Positions 12,578 through 19,687 of a stretch of 20,326 nucleotides of DNA are shown here, in pieces. The notes below the pieces were generated by a model. It was not told the origin of the DNA. It did not search any database and saw only the letters and a list, made by a program, of their open reading frames with translations. A program made the translations under genes and the position numbers. The DNA comes from a virus. Numbering within the stretch: the stretch's first letter is position 1; every line of letters begins with the position of its first letter. The DNA lies in the IMG/VR virus record IMGVR_UViG_3300025849_000283, positions 1-20,326 of that record; one strand, 5' to 3'.

Positions 12578-12622
12578 TATATATATAAATATATATATGG
12601 GGCTTTGGCCCCCAATATATTA
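12578..12622 (+). other. AT-rich unwinding element and GC hairpin
   Basis: 12578-12598 is made only of A and T (alternating ATATAT). It is followed by GGGGC-TTTG-GCCCC (12599-12612), whose stem can be lengthened by ATATAT/ATATAT pairing with a two-base bulge. The AT block fits the site of strand opening; the hairpin could halt a fork or serve as a single-strand priming structure. There is no T run, so it is not a standard terminator. Confidence 0.5.
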
Positions 12623-12672
12623 ATACATATAAAAAAAGCAGCGAGAAACGAAAATTTTAAAAGGGTTAAATT

Positions 12673-13095
12673 TTGATTAACAGCCAAAGAAAAGGCGCGA
12701 GCGCAGAAAGGGAAGTGGCGGGATTAATTGCACTAAACCTTGGCGTCAAATTAAAACGCAATTTAGAGCAAACCAGAGGCGGTGGCCATGACCTGGTATT
12801 AGATGGTGATGAACAAATCTGGCCCATTGCTCTGGAGATTAAGAATTATTCCGAGGCACGCCCTGGGCAGATTAGCGGATGGTGGCAGCAAGCCGTCAGC
12901 CAGGCAGCAATTGCGAAACAGATACCTGTTCTTTGGTACAAAGATCGACGCCGCTGGCGGGTCATATTACCAGGGCATTTGTTTATGGATGGCGTCACCT
13001 GGGGAACAATTGAAGCCTACACCGTGACCGTATCGCCAGAAATGTTTTATTCAGTCTATCGGGAAAAAATAATGGAGGGTCCGAGTTTTTGCTAA
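12673..13095 (+). CDS. PD-(D/E)XK endonuclease, Hjc-like resolvase
   Basis: Probable structure-specific endonuclease, a candidate Holliday junction resolvase. TTG start with AAGGG 8 nt upstream. Motifs in 140 aa: SQRKGASAEREVAGL (Glu12), RGGGHDLVL (Asp40), ALEIKN (Glu55 and Lys57), then WWQQAVSQAA. These follow the E-D-ExK order of archaeal Hjc-type and phage resolvases. It lies just downstream of the origin region and would resolve recombination or replication intermediates before packaging. The stop overlaps the next start. Confidence 0.82.
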   Translation: MINSQRKGASAEREVAGLIALNLGVKLKRNLEQTRGGGHDLVLDGDEQIWPIALEIKNYSEARPGQISGWWQQAVSQAAIAKQIPVLWYKDRRRWRVILPGHLFMDGVTWGTIEAYTVTVSPEMFYSVYREKIMEGPSFC

Positions 13096-13298
13096 AGCCC
13101 AAAAAATATGAGTTAAACGGGGAGCAGCTAACAATTAAACAAATTGCCGAGCGCAGCGATTTGCCCGCCAGCAGAATACGCCGACGCATAAGCAGGGGAT
13201 GGACGCCAAGTGAAGCGGTAGAAGTTAAAAAAATGTCGAGCAGCCAAGCGGGGCGAATCGGCAAGCGTCGATCACCCTGGATAAAAGATTGGAAATGA
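13089..13298 (+). CDS. Small HTH protein, 69 aa
   Basis: TTG start with GGAGGG 9 nt upstream, overlapping the endonuclease stop. The pattern is YELNGEQLTIKQIAERSDL, then PASRIRRRISRGWTPSEAVEV, a short HTH resembling modules seen in phage proteins and beside homing endonucleases. The tail is basic. DNA binding is likely; the target is unknown. Confidence 0.72.
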   Translation: MLKPKKYELNGEQLTIKQIAERSDLPASRIRRRISRGWTPSEAVEVKKMSSSQAGRIGKRRSPWIKDWK

Positions 13299-13308
13299 GG
13301 GATAGATA

Positions 13309-13935
13309 ATGGATTTAAATATAACGACCAACATTAATTCGATACAGCGAGGGTTAAGCAAAACCGCGAAACGCCAGGTGCCGTTTGCAATTGCTTCCAC
13401 ATTAACCAAATTGGCATTTGAAGCCATGAAGGAAGAAAAGCAGGGAGCGCCCAAATATTTGGACCGGCCGACCCCATTTACTGTAAAAGGTTTTCGATAT
13501 AAGAAAGCAAACAAACGAAACCTAATGTCTGAGGTTTATATAGATGGTGCAGCGGCCAACCGGTCCTATATGAAATATTCAATTGAGGGTGGCGTATCAA
13601 GGCCGAAAAAAAATGCCCTGGTCCACCCTGCAAAGAACAGCAAATTAAACAAATACGGCAACCTTCCCAGGAACTACGTTAAGAAAGCCCTGGCAAACAA
13701 AGCCAAGTTTTTCAGTGGCGTGCCCAAGGGAATGCAAGGTAATGAAAATTCGGGTATCTGGCAGCGTTATGGGCCAAGAAATAACCAGCGCATTCGGATG
13801 GTTGCCCAATGGCGTAAAACCCGTGGATACCAGGCTAAATTCCCATTCTACGAGATCACAGGCGACGTGGTATTTGGTCGAGCAAACGCGATCTTTAATA
13901 AGCAGTTAGCGTATGCCATGGCGACGGCACGGTGA
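13309..13935 (+). CDS. gpZ-like minor tail or tail-completion protein
   Basis: ATG with GAGGGA about 7 nt upstream. The 208 residues are basic. The N-terminal QVPFAIASTLTKLAFEAM, then DRPTPFTVKGF, the IEGG segment, NKYGNLPR, GIWQRYG and a final FNKQLAYAMATAR resemble phage proteins distantly related to lambda gpZ (tail completion). The first three and last segments are the clearest. The assignment is from memory of the family pattern and is moderate. Its place among replication genes rather than in the tail operon is odd. The stop overlaps the SleB-like start (GTGA). Confidence 0.55.
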   Translation: MDLNITTNINSIQRGLSKTAKRQVPFAIASTLTKLAFEAMKEEKQGAPKYLDRPTPFTVKGFRYKKANKRNLMSEVYIDGAAANRSYMKYSIEGGVSRPKKNALVHPAKNSKLNKYGNLPRNYVKKALANKAKFFSGVPKGMQGNENSGIWQRYGPRNNQRIRMVAQWRKTRGYQAKFPFYEITGDVVFGRANAIFNKQLAYAMATAR

Positions 13936-14360
13936 TTGGTGAAGCGGTGTTATGCCTGGCGCTTAATTTGTATTTTGAGGCACGCGACCAAAGCCAAGTT
14001 GGCCAGTATATGGTTGGCCTAAGTGTAATGAATAGAGTTCGCCATGAGCATTATCCAGGGACCGTTTGCGAGGTGGTTAAGTCTGCCAAATATAGGAAGG
14101 ATAATAAAACCATACCGATACGCAATGCGTGCGCTTATTCCTGGTTCTGCAATGGTTTGAGCGATCAGCCCCAAAACCTGGAGGCATTTAGCCGGGCAAA
14201 GATCATGGCCCACCGTATTTATACAGGTCAGGTTAATGATTTTTCCGAGGGCGCAACCCATTACCATGCCACCTGGATAGAGCCACCCTATTGGGTTGAG
14301 CAAATGCAAACGATCAGTCGCATTGATGAACATATATTTTATAAGGAGTTAGACAAATGA
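13932..14360 (+). CDS. SleB-type cell wall hydrolase
   Basis: Peptidoglycan hydrolase of the SleB/CwlJ family. GTG start coupled to the preceding stop; no ribosome site. In 142 aa: CLALNLYFEARDQSQVGQ (Glu16, the likely catalytic acid), MNRVRHEHYPGTVCEVV, the CAYSWFCNGL segment, and GATHYHA; all are standard for the family. No signal peptide or membrane segment. As the phage already has a lysozyme, this enzyme may act during DNA entry, be packaged with virions, or give a second lytic activity. Confidence 0.88.
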   Translation: MIGEAVLCLALNLYFEARDQSQVGQYMVGLSVMNRVRHEHYPGTVCEVVKSAKYRKDNKTIPIRNACAYSWFCNGLSDQPQNLEAFSRAKIMAHRIYTGQVNDFSEGATHYHATWIEPPYWVEQMQTISRIDEHIFYKELDK

Positions 14361-14536
14361 CAAAAGCCTTGGACGTTATGTTGCGGGACCGGCCTAAGAT
14401 TATTGTAGACCGGGAGTATTTTTATATCATCCAAAAAGATAGTGAATTGTTTGAGATATTGAAAGCCCATGGTGTAGAAGATTGGGACGGGTATAAGGCA
14501 GCCGAGCAAGAGTACAAAGACGAGGTGGAAGAATGA
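14357..14536 (+). CDS. Small acidic phage protein, 59 aa
   Basis: ATG overlaps the SleB stop (ATGA) with AAGGAG 7 nt upstream, and its own stop overlaps the next ATG (ATGA). The product starts MTKALDVMLRDRPKIIVDRE, continues YFYIIQKDSELFEILKAHG and ends in an acidic helix (AAEQEYKDEVEE). No known domain. The strong ribosome site and double coupling make it a real gene; function unknown. Confidence 0.75.
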   Translation: MTKALDVMLRDRPKIIVDREYFYIIQKDSELFEILKAHGVEDWDGYKAAEQEYKDEVEE

Positions 14537-15486
14537 AAAATGGAAAGTTATCAGAAAAACAAGGAGAGAGCGTAAAAAATCACATAGTCTCTTTTTCTGG
14601 TGGCCGAACATCGGCTTATATGGTCTGGCTTTTCCAGCAAAAAAGTTTGCGAGAAAATATAAACGTTGAATTTGTCTACTGCGATACGGGAGCAGAACAT
14701 CCAGCTACATATAAATTTATAAAGGATGTGGTGAAACATTACGATATAAATTTAACGTGCTTGCGCTGTTTAATAAATCCAGAAAAAGGCATAGGCACTA
14801 CATACAAAGTAGTCTCATTAGAAGAATGCCAGCCAGATTTAAAGCCGTTTAAAGATATGGTTTTAAAATATGGCGTTCCAAGTGTTACTGGTCCGATGTG
14901 TACTAGGGAAATGAAGTCAACACCAAGCGACAAATATTGCAATGAAAAATATGGGCGTGGTAATTATGTCAAATGGCTTGGCATTAGAGCCGACGAGCCA
15001 AACCGAATCAAAGTAGTTGAAGATCAATTGGATTTGTTTGGAGGGGCTAAAAAAATATCTAAAGAAAAATTACCTTTGCGATACTTAGGGCAAATAAGCA
15101 ACATGACCAAGCAAGACATTTTAGATTGGTGGGAAGATCAACCTTTTAATTTAAATCTAACGGAAGAGTTAGGTAACTGCGTTTTCTGCGTAAAAAAAGG
15201 AACCAATAAAATAGCATTAGCGGCAAAAAAAGAACCTGAAATGGCGAAAAAATTTATAACTATGGTCCAAGACCCAAGAATCCCTATACCTGCTACAAAA
15301 GCGGCCGCTGGTCACTTAATAGACACTATGTATAGAGGTAGATTGTCACTTGGAGATGTAATTGAGTCATACAAAGATGTAAGCATAAAAGACTTGTCTG
15401 ATTCGATCACAAGAGGCCGACGCTATAGTGCTGATTCATGCAGTGAATCATGCGAATCAATGACCCTAGATTTGTTTGGGCAATAA
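14533..15486 (+). CDS. PAPS-reductase-family protein (adenine nucleotide alpha hydrolase fold)
   Basis: The family binds ATP, APS or PAPS; phage members are of uncertain role (sulphur metabolism, or nucleic-acid thiolation as in DndC). In 317 aa: PP-loop SGGRTS at 22-27, VYCDTGAEHPATY, CTRE (Cys123), LGIRADEPNR (149-158), Cys216-x-x-Cys219 and a closing Cys pair. AGGTGG lies upstream of ATG. The gene is AT-richer than its neighbours, prefers TTA, AGA and AAA codons, and contains no CCWGG, which is common on either side. That points to recent acquisition. The exact substrate is not predictable. Confidence 0.85.
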   Translation: MKNGKLSEKQGESVKNHIVSFSGGRTSAYMVWLFQQKSLRENINVEFVYCDTGAEHPATYKFIKDVVKHYDINLTCLRCLINPEKGIGTTYKVVSLEECQPDLKPFKDMVLKYGVPSVTGPMCTREMKSTPSDKYCNEKYGRGNYVKWLGIRADEPNRIKVVEDQLDLFGGAKKISKEKLPLRYLGQISNMTKQDILDWWEDQPFNLNLTEELGNCVFCVKKGTNKIALAAKKEPEMAKKFITMVQDPRIPIPATKAAAGHLIDTMYRGRLSLGDVIESYKDVSIKDLSDSITRGRRYSADSCSESCESMTLDLFGQ

Positions 15487-15488
15487 AT

Positions 15489-15797
15489 ATGCTTAGTGAT
15501 AAAGGTGACGGCAAACTTTTAAAGTGGCAAAAAAACCATGATATGCGAGCAGAAATAGAATGCATTTATGGTGATGAATTTCCAGGCATGATGTTTATGG
15601 ATGGCCTCGATTCCGCAATCATTGGAGTGGCCCTGGTGAATAGCAATCCATTGGTAACCTATTCCACAGAAAAGATATTAGATAACCTGGTCGATCGAGG
15701 CATGGGATTTGATGAAGCCAGGGAGTTTATGATGTTCAACATCTTGGGCGCGTATATGGGTGAGTTTACTCCCCTGGTTATTGATGATTTATTTTAA
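15489..15797 (+). CDS. Uncharacterised phage protein, 102 aa
   Basis: ATG at 15489, two bases after the preceding stop; an in-frame ATG at 15450 lies inside the previous gene. The pattern DGLDSAIIGVALV, TYSTEKILDNLVDRGM, FDEAREFMMFNILGAY and GEFTPLVI is shared by a widespread small phage protein family of unknown function. CCWGG reappears here, so composition is back to that of the main genome. Confidence 0.78.
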   Translation: MLSDKGDGKLLKWQKNHDMRAEIECIYGDEFPGMMFMDGLDSAIIGVALVNSNPLVTYSTEKILDNLVDRGMGFDEAREFMMFNILGAYMGEFTPLVIDDLF

Positions 15798-15870
15798 ATA
15801 AACTTGGTGAGACTATCGTGCCACCAAGTCGCTATAGAGTAGGGAAAGATAAACAGTGGGGAATAATAAG

Positions 15871-16413
15871 ATGTATTACAGTCAATTAACCAAGACGGTT
15901 GAACAACGCAAAGCGATAGCAGCCAAGGGCGTAGAAACCAGACGTAAAAACAAAGCATTGCGAGAGGTTCAAGAGCAATTAAAACGAGACAAGCGCGACC
16001 ACTTATTAGTGGAGATTGAGGCATTAACTAAAGAGCGTAACGACCTACTATTGCATGAGCATTTTGGCGAACTAATATCGACAATCGGTAATAAGTCGCT
16101 ATTGCGTGAAAGCGAAATAGTGCAACAGGCAAGCGAATGGGGCGGCGTAACAGGCGTATATTTTTTAATTAAGCAAGACCGCATTGTCTATGTTGGTCAG
16201 TCTGTAAACGTATTTGCCAGGATTGGCACACATCAAACAGACAAAGACTTTGATTCCATTGCCTGGTTGCCATGTGATAAGGGCGTATTAGATAAACTGG
16301 AGTCGATCTATATACACACATTACAGCCGCCGCTAAACGGGAGGCTAAACAATGGCTATATTAATGCACCATTGGCCCTGGATACTTTTTTGACAGCACA
16401 TAAGCAGCTATAA
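15871..16413 (+). CDS. GIY-YIG endonuclease
   Basis: Stand-alone nuclease, probably a homing-type or phage DNA-processing enzyme. ATG at 15871 has GTGGGGA 6 nt upstream; a GTG at 15856 lies within that ribosome site. In 180 aa, a basic helical N-terminal region (about 1-85, with a coiled-coil-like QEQLKRDKRDHLLVEIEALT) is followed by the catalytic domain: GVY (95-97), YVG (107-109), Arg117, Glu144 and Asn156. All five key residues are present. The N-terminus is the likely DNA-binding part. It lies immediately upstream of the terminase genes. Confidence 0.87.
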   Translation: MYYSQLTKTVEQRKAIAAKGVETRRKNKALREVQEQLKRDKRDHLLVEIEALTKERNDLLLHEHFGELISTIGNKSLLRESEIVQQASEWGGVTGVYFLIKQDRIVYVGQSVNVFARIGTHQTDKDFDSIAWLPCDKGVLDKLESIYIHTLQPPLNGRLNNGYINAPLALDTFLTAHKQL

Positions 16414-16550
16414 GGGTGAGGTACAAAACAAGTTTATTTATGACGTTTTGTATATGTTTTGAGAAAAAGGTACTACCTGGCCTTGTGGTTTAAGGGTGTT
16501 TCAGAAGCGCGACATTTATTTAGTTACATAAAGTTACAAAGGGCATTAGC
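16414..16550 (+). other. Noncoding region before terminase; candidate cos area
   Basis: 137 nt with no gene. It contains ACAAAAC/GTTTTGT as a 7-bp inverted repeat (about 16423-16451), a further GTTTTG, and a GTTACATAA-AGTTACAAA direct repeat just before the terminase ribosome site (AAAGGG). Lambda-type phages place cos before the small terminase gene, so packaging sites are plausible here. I cannot identify cohesive ends by eye. Confidence 0.3.
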
Positions 16551-17066
16551 ATGATGGAGTTTAACAAAAACCAAATAGCCGAGGCTTTTGGGATAAATTT
16601 AACCACCGTGGACAAATGGCGGCGAAGTGGGTGCCCGGCAGAAAAAAAGGGTCCAAACGTGATGTTTTCAGTTCGCCAGGTTAGCGATTGGTTAAGGTCC
16701 CGAGATATGGAAACCAGCGGAACCTTGGACCTGGGGCAAGAGCGCGCCAAGTTAACAAAACTCCAGGCACAAAAAGCCACCCTGGAACTAGAGATTTCAC
16801 GCGGTAATTTGATTCCAATGGATTTGGTGGTGGAAACCTGGCAGGGACACATCGGGAACTGTCGGGCAAAGTTGCTGGCAATGCCAGCCAAGGCCGCCGC
16901 GCAGACGATTGGGATGGATGAATACCTGGAGACAGAACAATTTTTAACAGGATTAATCAACGAAGCACTGGACGAACTAGACAATGACGGATTACCTAAA
17001 CAACACGTTAAAAGCCTTGAAGCTATCGCAGAAGATATGGAAGTCGCCGCCAACGCTAACGGTTAG
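16551..17066 (+). CDS. terS: Terminase small subunit, Nu1-like
   Basis: Recognises phage DNA and recruits the large subunit. In 171 aa: winged-HTH N-terminus (NQIAEAFGINLTTVDKWRRS, then GCP, and FSVRQVSDWL), a helical linker (LTKLQAQKATLELEISRGNL), and a C-terminal part for large-subunit contact. This is the lambda Nu1 order and length (181 aa). AAAGGG precedes ATG by 8 nt; a second ATG follows at 16554. Its last 83 nt overlap the large-subunit gene in another frame. Confidence 0.88.
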   Translation: MMEFNKNQIAEAFGINLTTVDKWRRSGCPAEKKGPNVMFSVRQVSDWLRSRDMETSGTLDLGQERAKLTKLQAQKATLELEISRGNLIPMDLVVETWQGHIGNCRAKLLAMPAKAAAQTIGMDEYLETEQFLTGLINEALDELDNDGLPKQHVKSLEAIAEDMEVAANANG

Positions 17067-18825
17067 CGAGTGGGCCGACGAAAACCGCAGGCTATCGCCA
17101 GAGTCGAGCTCGGAGCCAGGGCTGTGGCGAACCAGCCGGGCAGAGTATCAGCGCGAAATCATGGACACCGTTGCAGATGCCAGGATAGAAACGATTGTGA
17201 TTATGTCCAGCGCCCAAGTGGGTAAAACTGAGATCATCAACAATATAGTGGGCTACTTTATAGACCAGGACCCAAGCCCAATGATGGTGTTACAGCCGAC
17301 CGTCGAAATGGCAAAGACCTGGAGCCATGACCGGCTAGCGCCAATGGTGAGAGATACACCGGCGCTGAAGTCACTAATTGCAGATAACAAGAGCCGGGCG
17401 TCAAGTAACACGTTATTCCACAAATCATTCCCTGGTGGGCACATTACAATGACCGGTGCCAATTCACCCACCGGCCTGGCGTCGCGTCCCATACGCATTG
17501 TCTGTTGTGACGAGGTGAGCCGATACCCGCAAAGTGCAGGAGCCGAGGGCGACCCGGTAAACCTAATTAGAAAACGAACAACGACATTCCACAATCGAAA
17601 AATCGTATTAACCAGCACGCCCACCTTAAAAGGCGCGTGCCGAATCGAACAAGAATTTAGCATATCGGACCGGCGTTATTACGAGGTGCCGTGCCCACAT
17701 TGCCAGCATGAGCAAAGGCTTAAATGGGCAAACGTGCAATGGCCAGAAGGGAAACCCCAAGAAGCCGTGATGGTGTGTACCGAATGCGGCGGCGTGATAG
17801 AAGATAAACACAAACCCAAAATGATTAAAAACGGCAAGTGGGTGGCCGAGTTACCAGGAGGAAAAATTGCCGGGTTTCATTTGAATGAATTATATTCGCC
17901 CTGGCGAACCTTTGCCGACGTGGCCGAAGATTTCGCAGAAGCCAAAAAAAACCCGGAGACATTAAAGACCTGGGTCAATACTTCCCTGGGAGAAACCTGG
18001 GAGGAAGCCGGCGAAAGTTTGAGCGAGCATTTATTGTCGGAGCGCAAAGAAAATTACGCCATCGACGCGATACCGCCGGAAGTGTTATTGCTCACAAGCG
18101 GGTCAGATATTCAAAAGGACCGCATCGAAACTACCATAGTCGGTTGGGGTATGGATTCTGAGTGCTGGATATTGGACCATGTTGTTTTGTACGGCGACCC
18201 GACACAGCAAAAAGTGTGGCATGAGTTAGAAGAGGTTTTGACAAAAACTTATGATGGCCACCGCATTGCAGGAGCCGCGATTGATTCGGGTTATTTGACC
18301 GAGTATGTTTACCAGTTCACAAAGCCCAGGAGCAGCCGCCGGGTGTTTGCCATTAAAGGCCAGGCCGGAATGGGCAAGCCATTAACCACCAAACCAAAGC
18401 CAGTGGGACGCACCAGGACGCCCATGTATACGGTCGGAGTGGATACCGCCAAGCGGACCATTTATGCCAGATTAAGGTTGACCAGTGGCGAGGGATATAT
18501 TCACTTTGGTGTGGACTTTGACGATGAATATTTCCAACAGCTAACCGCTGAAAAAATGGTGACTAAATACCGGCGCGGTTTTCCCGTAATGGAGTTTGTC
18601 AAAACAAGAGATAGAAACGAGGCGCTTGATTGCCTGGCGTATGCCTATGCAGCCCTGGATAATTTAAACGTGAAGTTGGCCGCCCTGGCTGCAAAGCGCA
18701 AGGCTAAACAAAACGCGGTGGCAGTAGAGCCGGAGCAAACTAGCCCACTAGCTACACCACCACCGCCGGTGAAAAGAACAAAGAAAACGAGGTCGAGAAA
18801 AGGAGGGTTTGCTACCAGGTATTAA
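16984..18825 (+). CDS. terL: Terminase large subunit, lambda GpA family
   Basis: ATP-driven packaging motor and nuclease. In 613 aa: TLTVSEWADENRRLSPESSS near 24-43 and REIMD, the family opening; Walker A SSAQVGKTE with Lys81; Walker B IVCCDEVSRYP with Asp176-Glu177; a zinc ribbon CPHC...CTEC; then the nuclease half with SGSDIQKDRIE and AIDSGYLTEYVY, and DCLAYAYAAL near the end. The C-terminal tail is Lys/Arg rich. ATG at 16984 keeps the conserved N-terminus and is the only suitable start. The stop is shared in part with a convergent gene (TTAA, 18822-18825). GpA-type terminases imply cos packaging. Confidence 0.94.
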   Translation: MTDYLNNTLKALKLSQKIWKSPPTLTVSEWADENRRLSPESSSEPGLWRTSRAEYQREIMDTVADARIETIVIMSSAQVGKTEIINNIVGYFIDQDPSPMMVLQPTVEMAKTWSHDRLAPMVRDTPALKSLIADNKSRASSNTLFHKSFPGGHITMTGANSPTGLASRPIRIVCCDEVSRYPQSAGAEGDPVNLIRKRTTTFHNRKIVLTSTPTLKGACRIEQEFSISDRRYYEVPCPHCQHEQRLKWANVQWPEGKPQEAVMVCTECGGVIEDKHKPKMIKNGKWVAELPGGKIAGFHLNELYSPWRTFADVAEDFAEAKKNPETLKTWVNTSLGETWEEAGESLSEHLLSERKENYAIDAIPPEVLLLTSGSDIQKDRIETTIVGWGMDSECWILDHVVLYGDPTQQKVWHELEEVLTKTYDGHRIAGAAIDSGYLTEYVYQFTKPRSSRRVFAIKGQAGMGKPLTTKPKPVGRTRTPMYTVGVDTAKRTIYARLRLTSGEGYIHFGVDFDDEYFQQLTAEKMVTKYRRGFPVMEFVKTRDRNEALDCLAYAYAALDNLNVKLAALAAKRKAKQNAVAVEPEQTSPLATPPPPVKRTKKTRSRKGGFATRY

Positions 18826-18992
18826 CTGGCAGCGTTTAAAGTATCGGATACCCAGGCGGCCAATGATTTCCCATTGGCGGCTTTTTCCCAGGCGGCTTTT
18901 TCTTTTGGCGTGCAACGGATTTGCAGCCGGACAGATTTGGTAATTTCTTTTGCGGCGTTTTTTTGGCCGGCCATGCCATGTGGTTTTTTCAT
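18822..18992 (-). CDS. Small ribbon-helix-helix-like protein, 56 aa
   Basis: ATG at 18992 with TTGGGGA 6-7 nt upstream, and a GGGGC-TACG-GCCCC hairpin just before that. The product starts MKKPHGMAGQKNAAK and contains EITKSVRLQIRCTPKEKAAW, then GKSLAAWVSDTL, the strand-helix-helix order of RHH/CopG proteins. It probably binds DNA as a dimer and could regulate the leftward cassette. The stop overlaps the terminase stop on the other strand. A longer frame in another phase over the same bases (18748-18996) lacks any domain pattern and is not used. Confidence 0.7.
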   Translation of the reverse strand: MKKPHGMAGQKNAAKEITKSVRLQIRCTPKEKAAWEKAANGKSLAAWVSDTLNAAS

Positions 18993-19003
18993 GCAATCCC
19001 CAA

Positions 19004-19017
19004 GGGGCCGTAGCCCC
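19004..19017 (-). promoter_or_regulatory. Intercistronic hairpin, UACG tetraloop
   Basis: Minus strand GGGGC-TACG-GCCCC, a 5-bp GC stem closing an exceptionally stable cUACGg loop. It sits between the stop of the 108-aa gene and the ribosome site of the 56-aa gene. Confidence 0.7.
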
Positions 19018-19023
19018 TATTAA

Positions 19024-19350
19024 TTAATCTTCTTTTTGTTCCATTTCATTCCATACTTTATTCATCAAACAAAGAAGGATTGTTGACAGTTCTTTTAACT
19101 CAACTAATGAGCATTTGCCAGGCACCGTATTACCTGGTGAGTATGTTTGGCCTTTAAGTGAATATTGATCTGGAACTATATCAACCGGCGTGATGGTGTC
19201 AACCTCACACGTTTTTGGCTCAATACAATTTAAAAATGCAATTAAGCCAGCTTTATCGGTTGGCACTTCAATTTGGTCAAATGACCCTAATGCTTTGGCA
19301 TCCGATTGGGTGCCGGTCCATTGGTTATTTTTGCTAACGTAAAGTCTCAT
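19024..19350 (-). CDS. Leftward cassette protein, 108 aa
   Basis: ATG at 19350 has AGGGGA 8 nt upstream; the frame continues upstream through a hairpin without a start signal. The product starts MRLYVSKNNQWTGTQSDAKA, then GSFDQIEVPTDKAGLIAFLN and a Glu-rich end (LVELKELSTILLCLMNKVW). Its opening recalls small phage proteins that begin with KLYVSKDG and carry a PTDKAGL segment. Function unknown; no membrane segment. Confidence 0.7.
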   Translation of the reverse strand: MRLYVSKNNQWTGTQSDAKALGSFDQIEVPTDKAGLIAFLNCIEPKTCEVDTITPVDIVPDQYSLKGQTYSPGNTVPGKCSLVELKELSTILLCLMNKVWNEMEQKED

Positions 19351-19363
19351 TTTATTTTCCCCT

Positions 19364-19377
19364 GGGGCCGTGGCCCC
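19364..19377 (-). promoter_or_regulatory. Intercistronic hairpin, CACG tetraloop
   Basis: Minus strand GGGGC-CACG-GCCCC, located between the 88-aa gene stop and the AGGGGA ribosome site of the 108-aa gene. CACG belongs to the YNMG loop group. Confidence 0.7.
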
Positions 19378-19385
19378 GTTATTAT

Positions 19386-19652
19386 TTAAGCGACCACAAA
19401 ACTTTTTAGATGATATTCTTTGCAATACGAATCTATCTTTTTGTTAAAAGTAAAATGACCTCCAATACCATCGCCCTGGTAATTACCGTTAACATAATTG
19501 ACCCCGTATAACTGAACCATTGCAGGTTTTCGGTTTGATTTTTTCTTAATTATTTCTATGTCGCCATTTTTAAATACAACTTCAATTCTGAAGCCGTTTT
19601 TTATTTCAATGGCTTTAACTTCAGCGATTGTATTTGCTATTTCAATATTCAT
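19386..19652 (-). CDS. Leftward cassette protein, 88 aa
   Basis: ATG at 19652 has TTTGGAGA 6-7 nt upstream. The product starts MNIEIANTIAEVKAIEIKNG and is probably beta-rich (FRIEVVFKNGDIEIIKKKS), followed by VQLYGVNYVNGNYQGDG, which might be part of a compact all-beta fold. AT-rich with only one CCWGG. Function unknown. Confidence 0.68.
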   Translation of the reverse strand: MNIEIANTIAEVKAIEIKNGFRIEVVFKNGDIEIIKKKSNRKPAMVQLYGVNYVNGNYQGDGIGGHFTFNKKIDSYCKEYHLKSFVVA

Positions 19653-19664
19653 TTAATTCTCCAA

Positions 19665-19678
19665 AGGGCCGAAGCCCC
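19665..19678 (-). promoter_or_regulatory. Intercistronic hairpin, UUCG tetraloop
   Basis: Minus strand GGGGC-TTCG-GCCCT, four GC pairs plus a G-U pair closing the classic cUUCGg loop, between the 95-aa gene stop and the GGAGA ribosome site of the 88-aa gene. Confidence 0.7.
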
Positions 19679-19687
19679 ATATTGTTG

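Noticed and set aside
12446-12676. Rightward frame of 76 codons over the iterons
   Set aside because: No ribosome site, composition driven by TGCGGC repeats and ATATAT, and no domain. It is better explained as origin DNA.
14533-15486. A Dnd-type DNA phosphorothioation system
   Set aside because: The PAPS-reductase fold resembles DndC broadly, but no dndA, B, D or E partner is in the window, so no such system can be claimed.
18748-18996. Leftward frame of 82 codons at the terminase end
   Set aside because: It is Arg/Lys/Trp-rich without a domain and overlaps the 56-aa RHH-like frame, which has the better protein pattern and the ribosome site.
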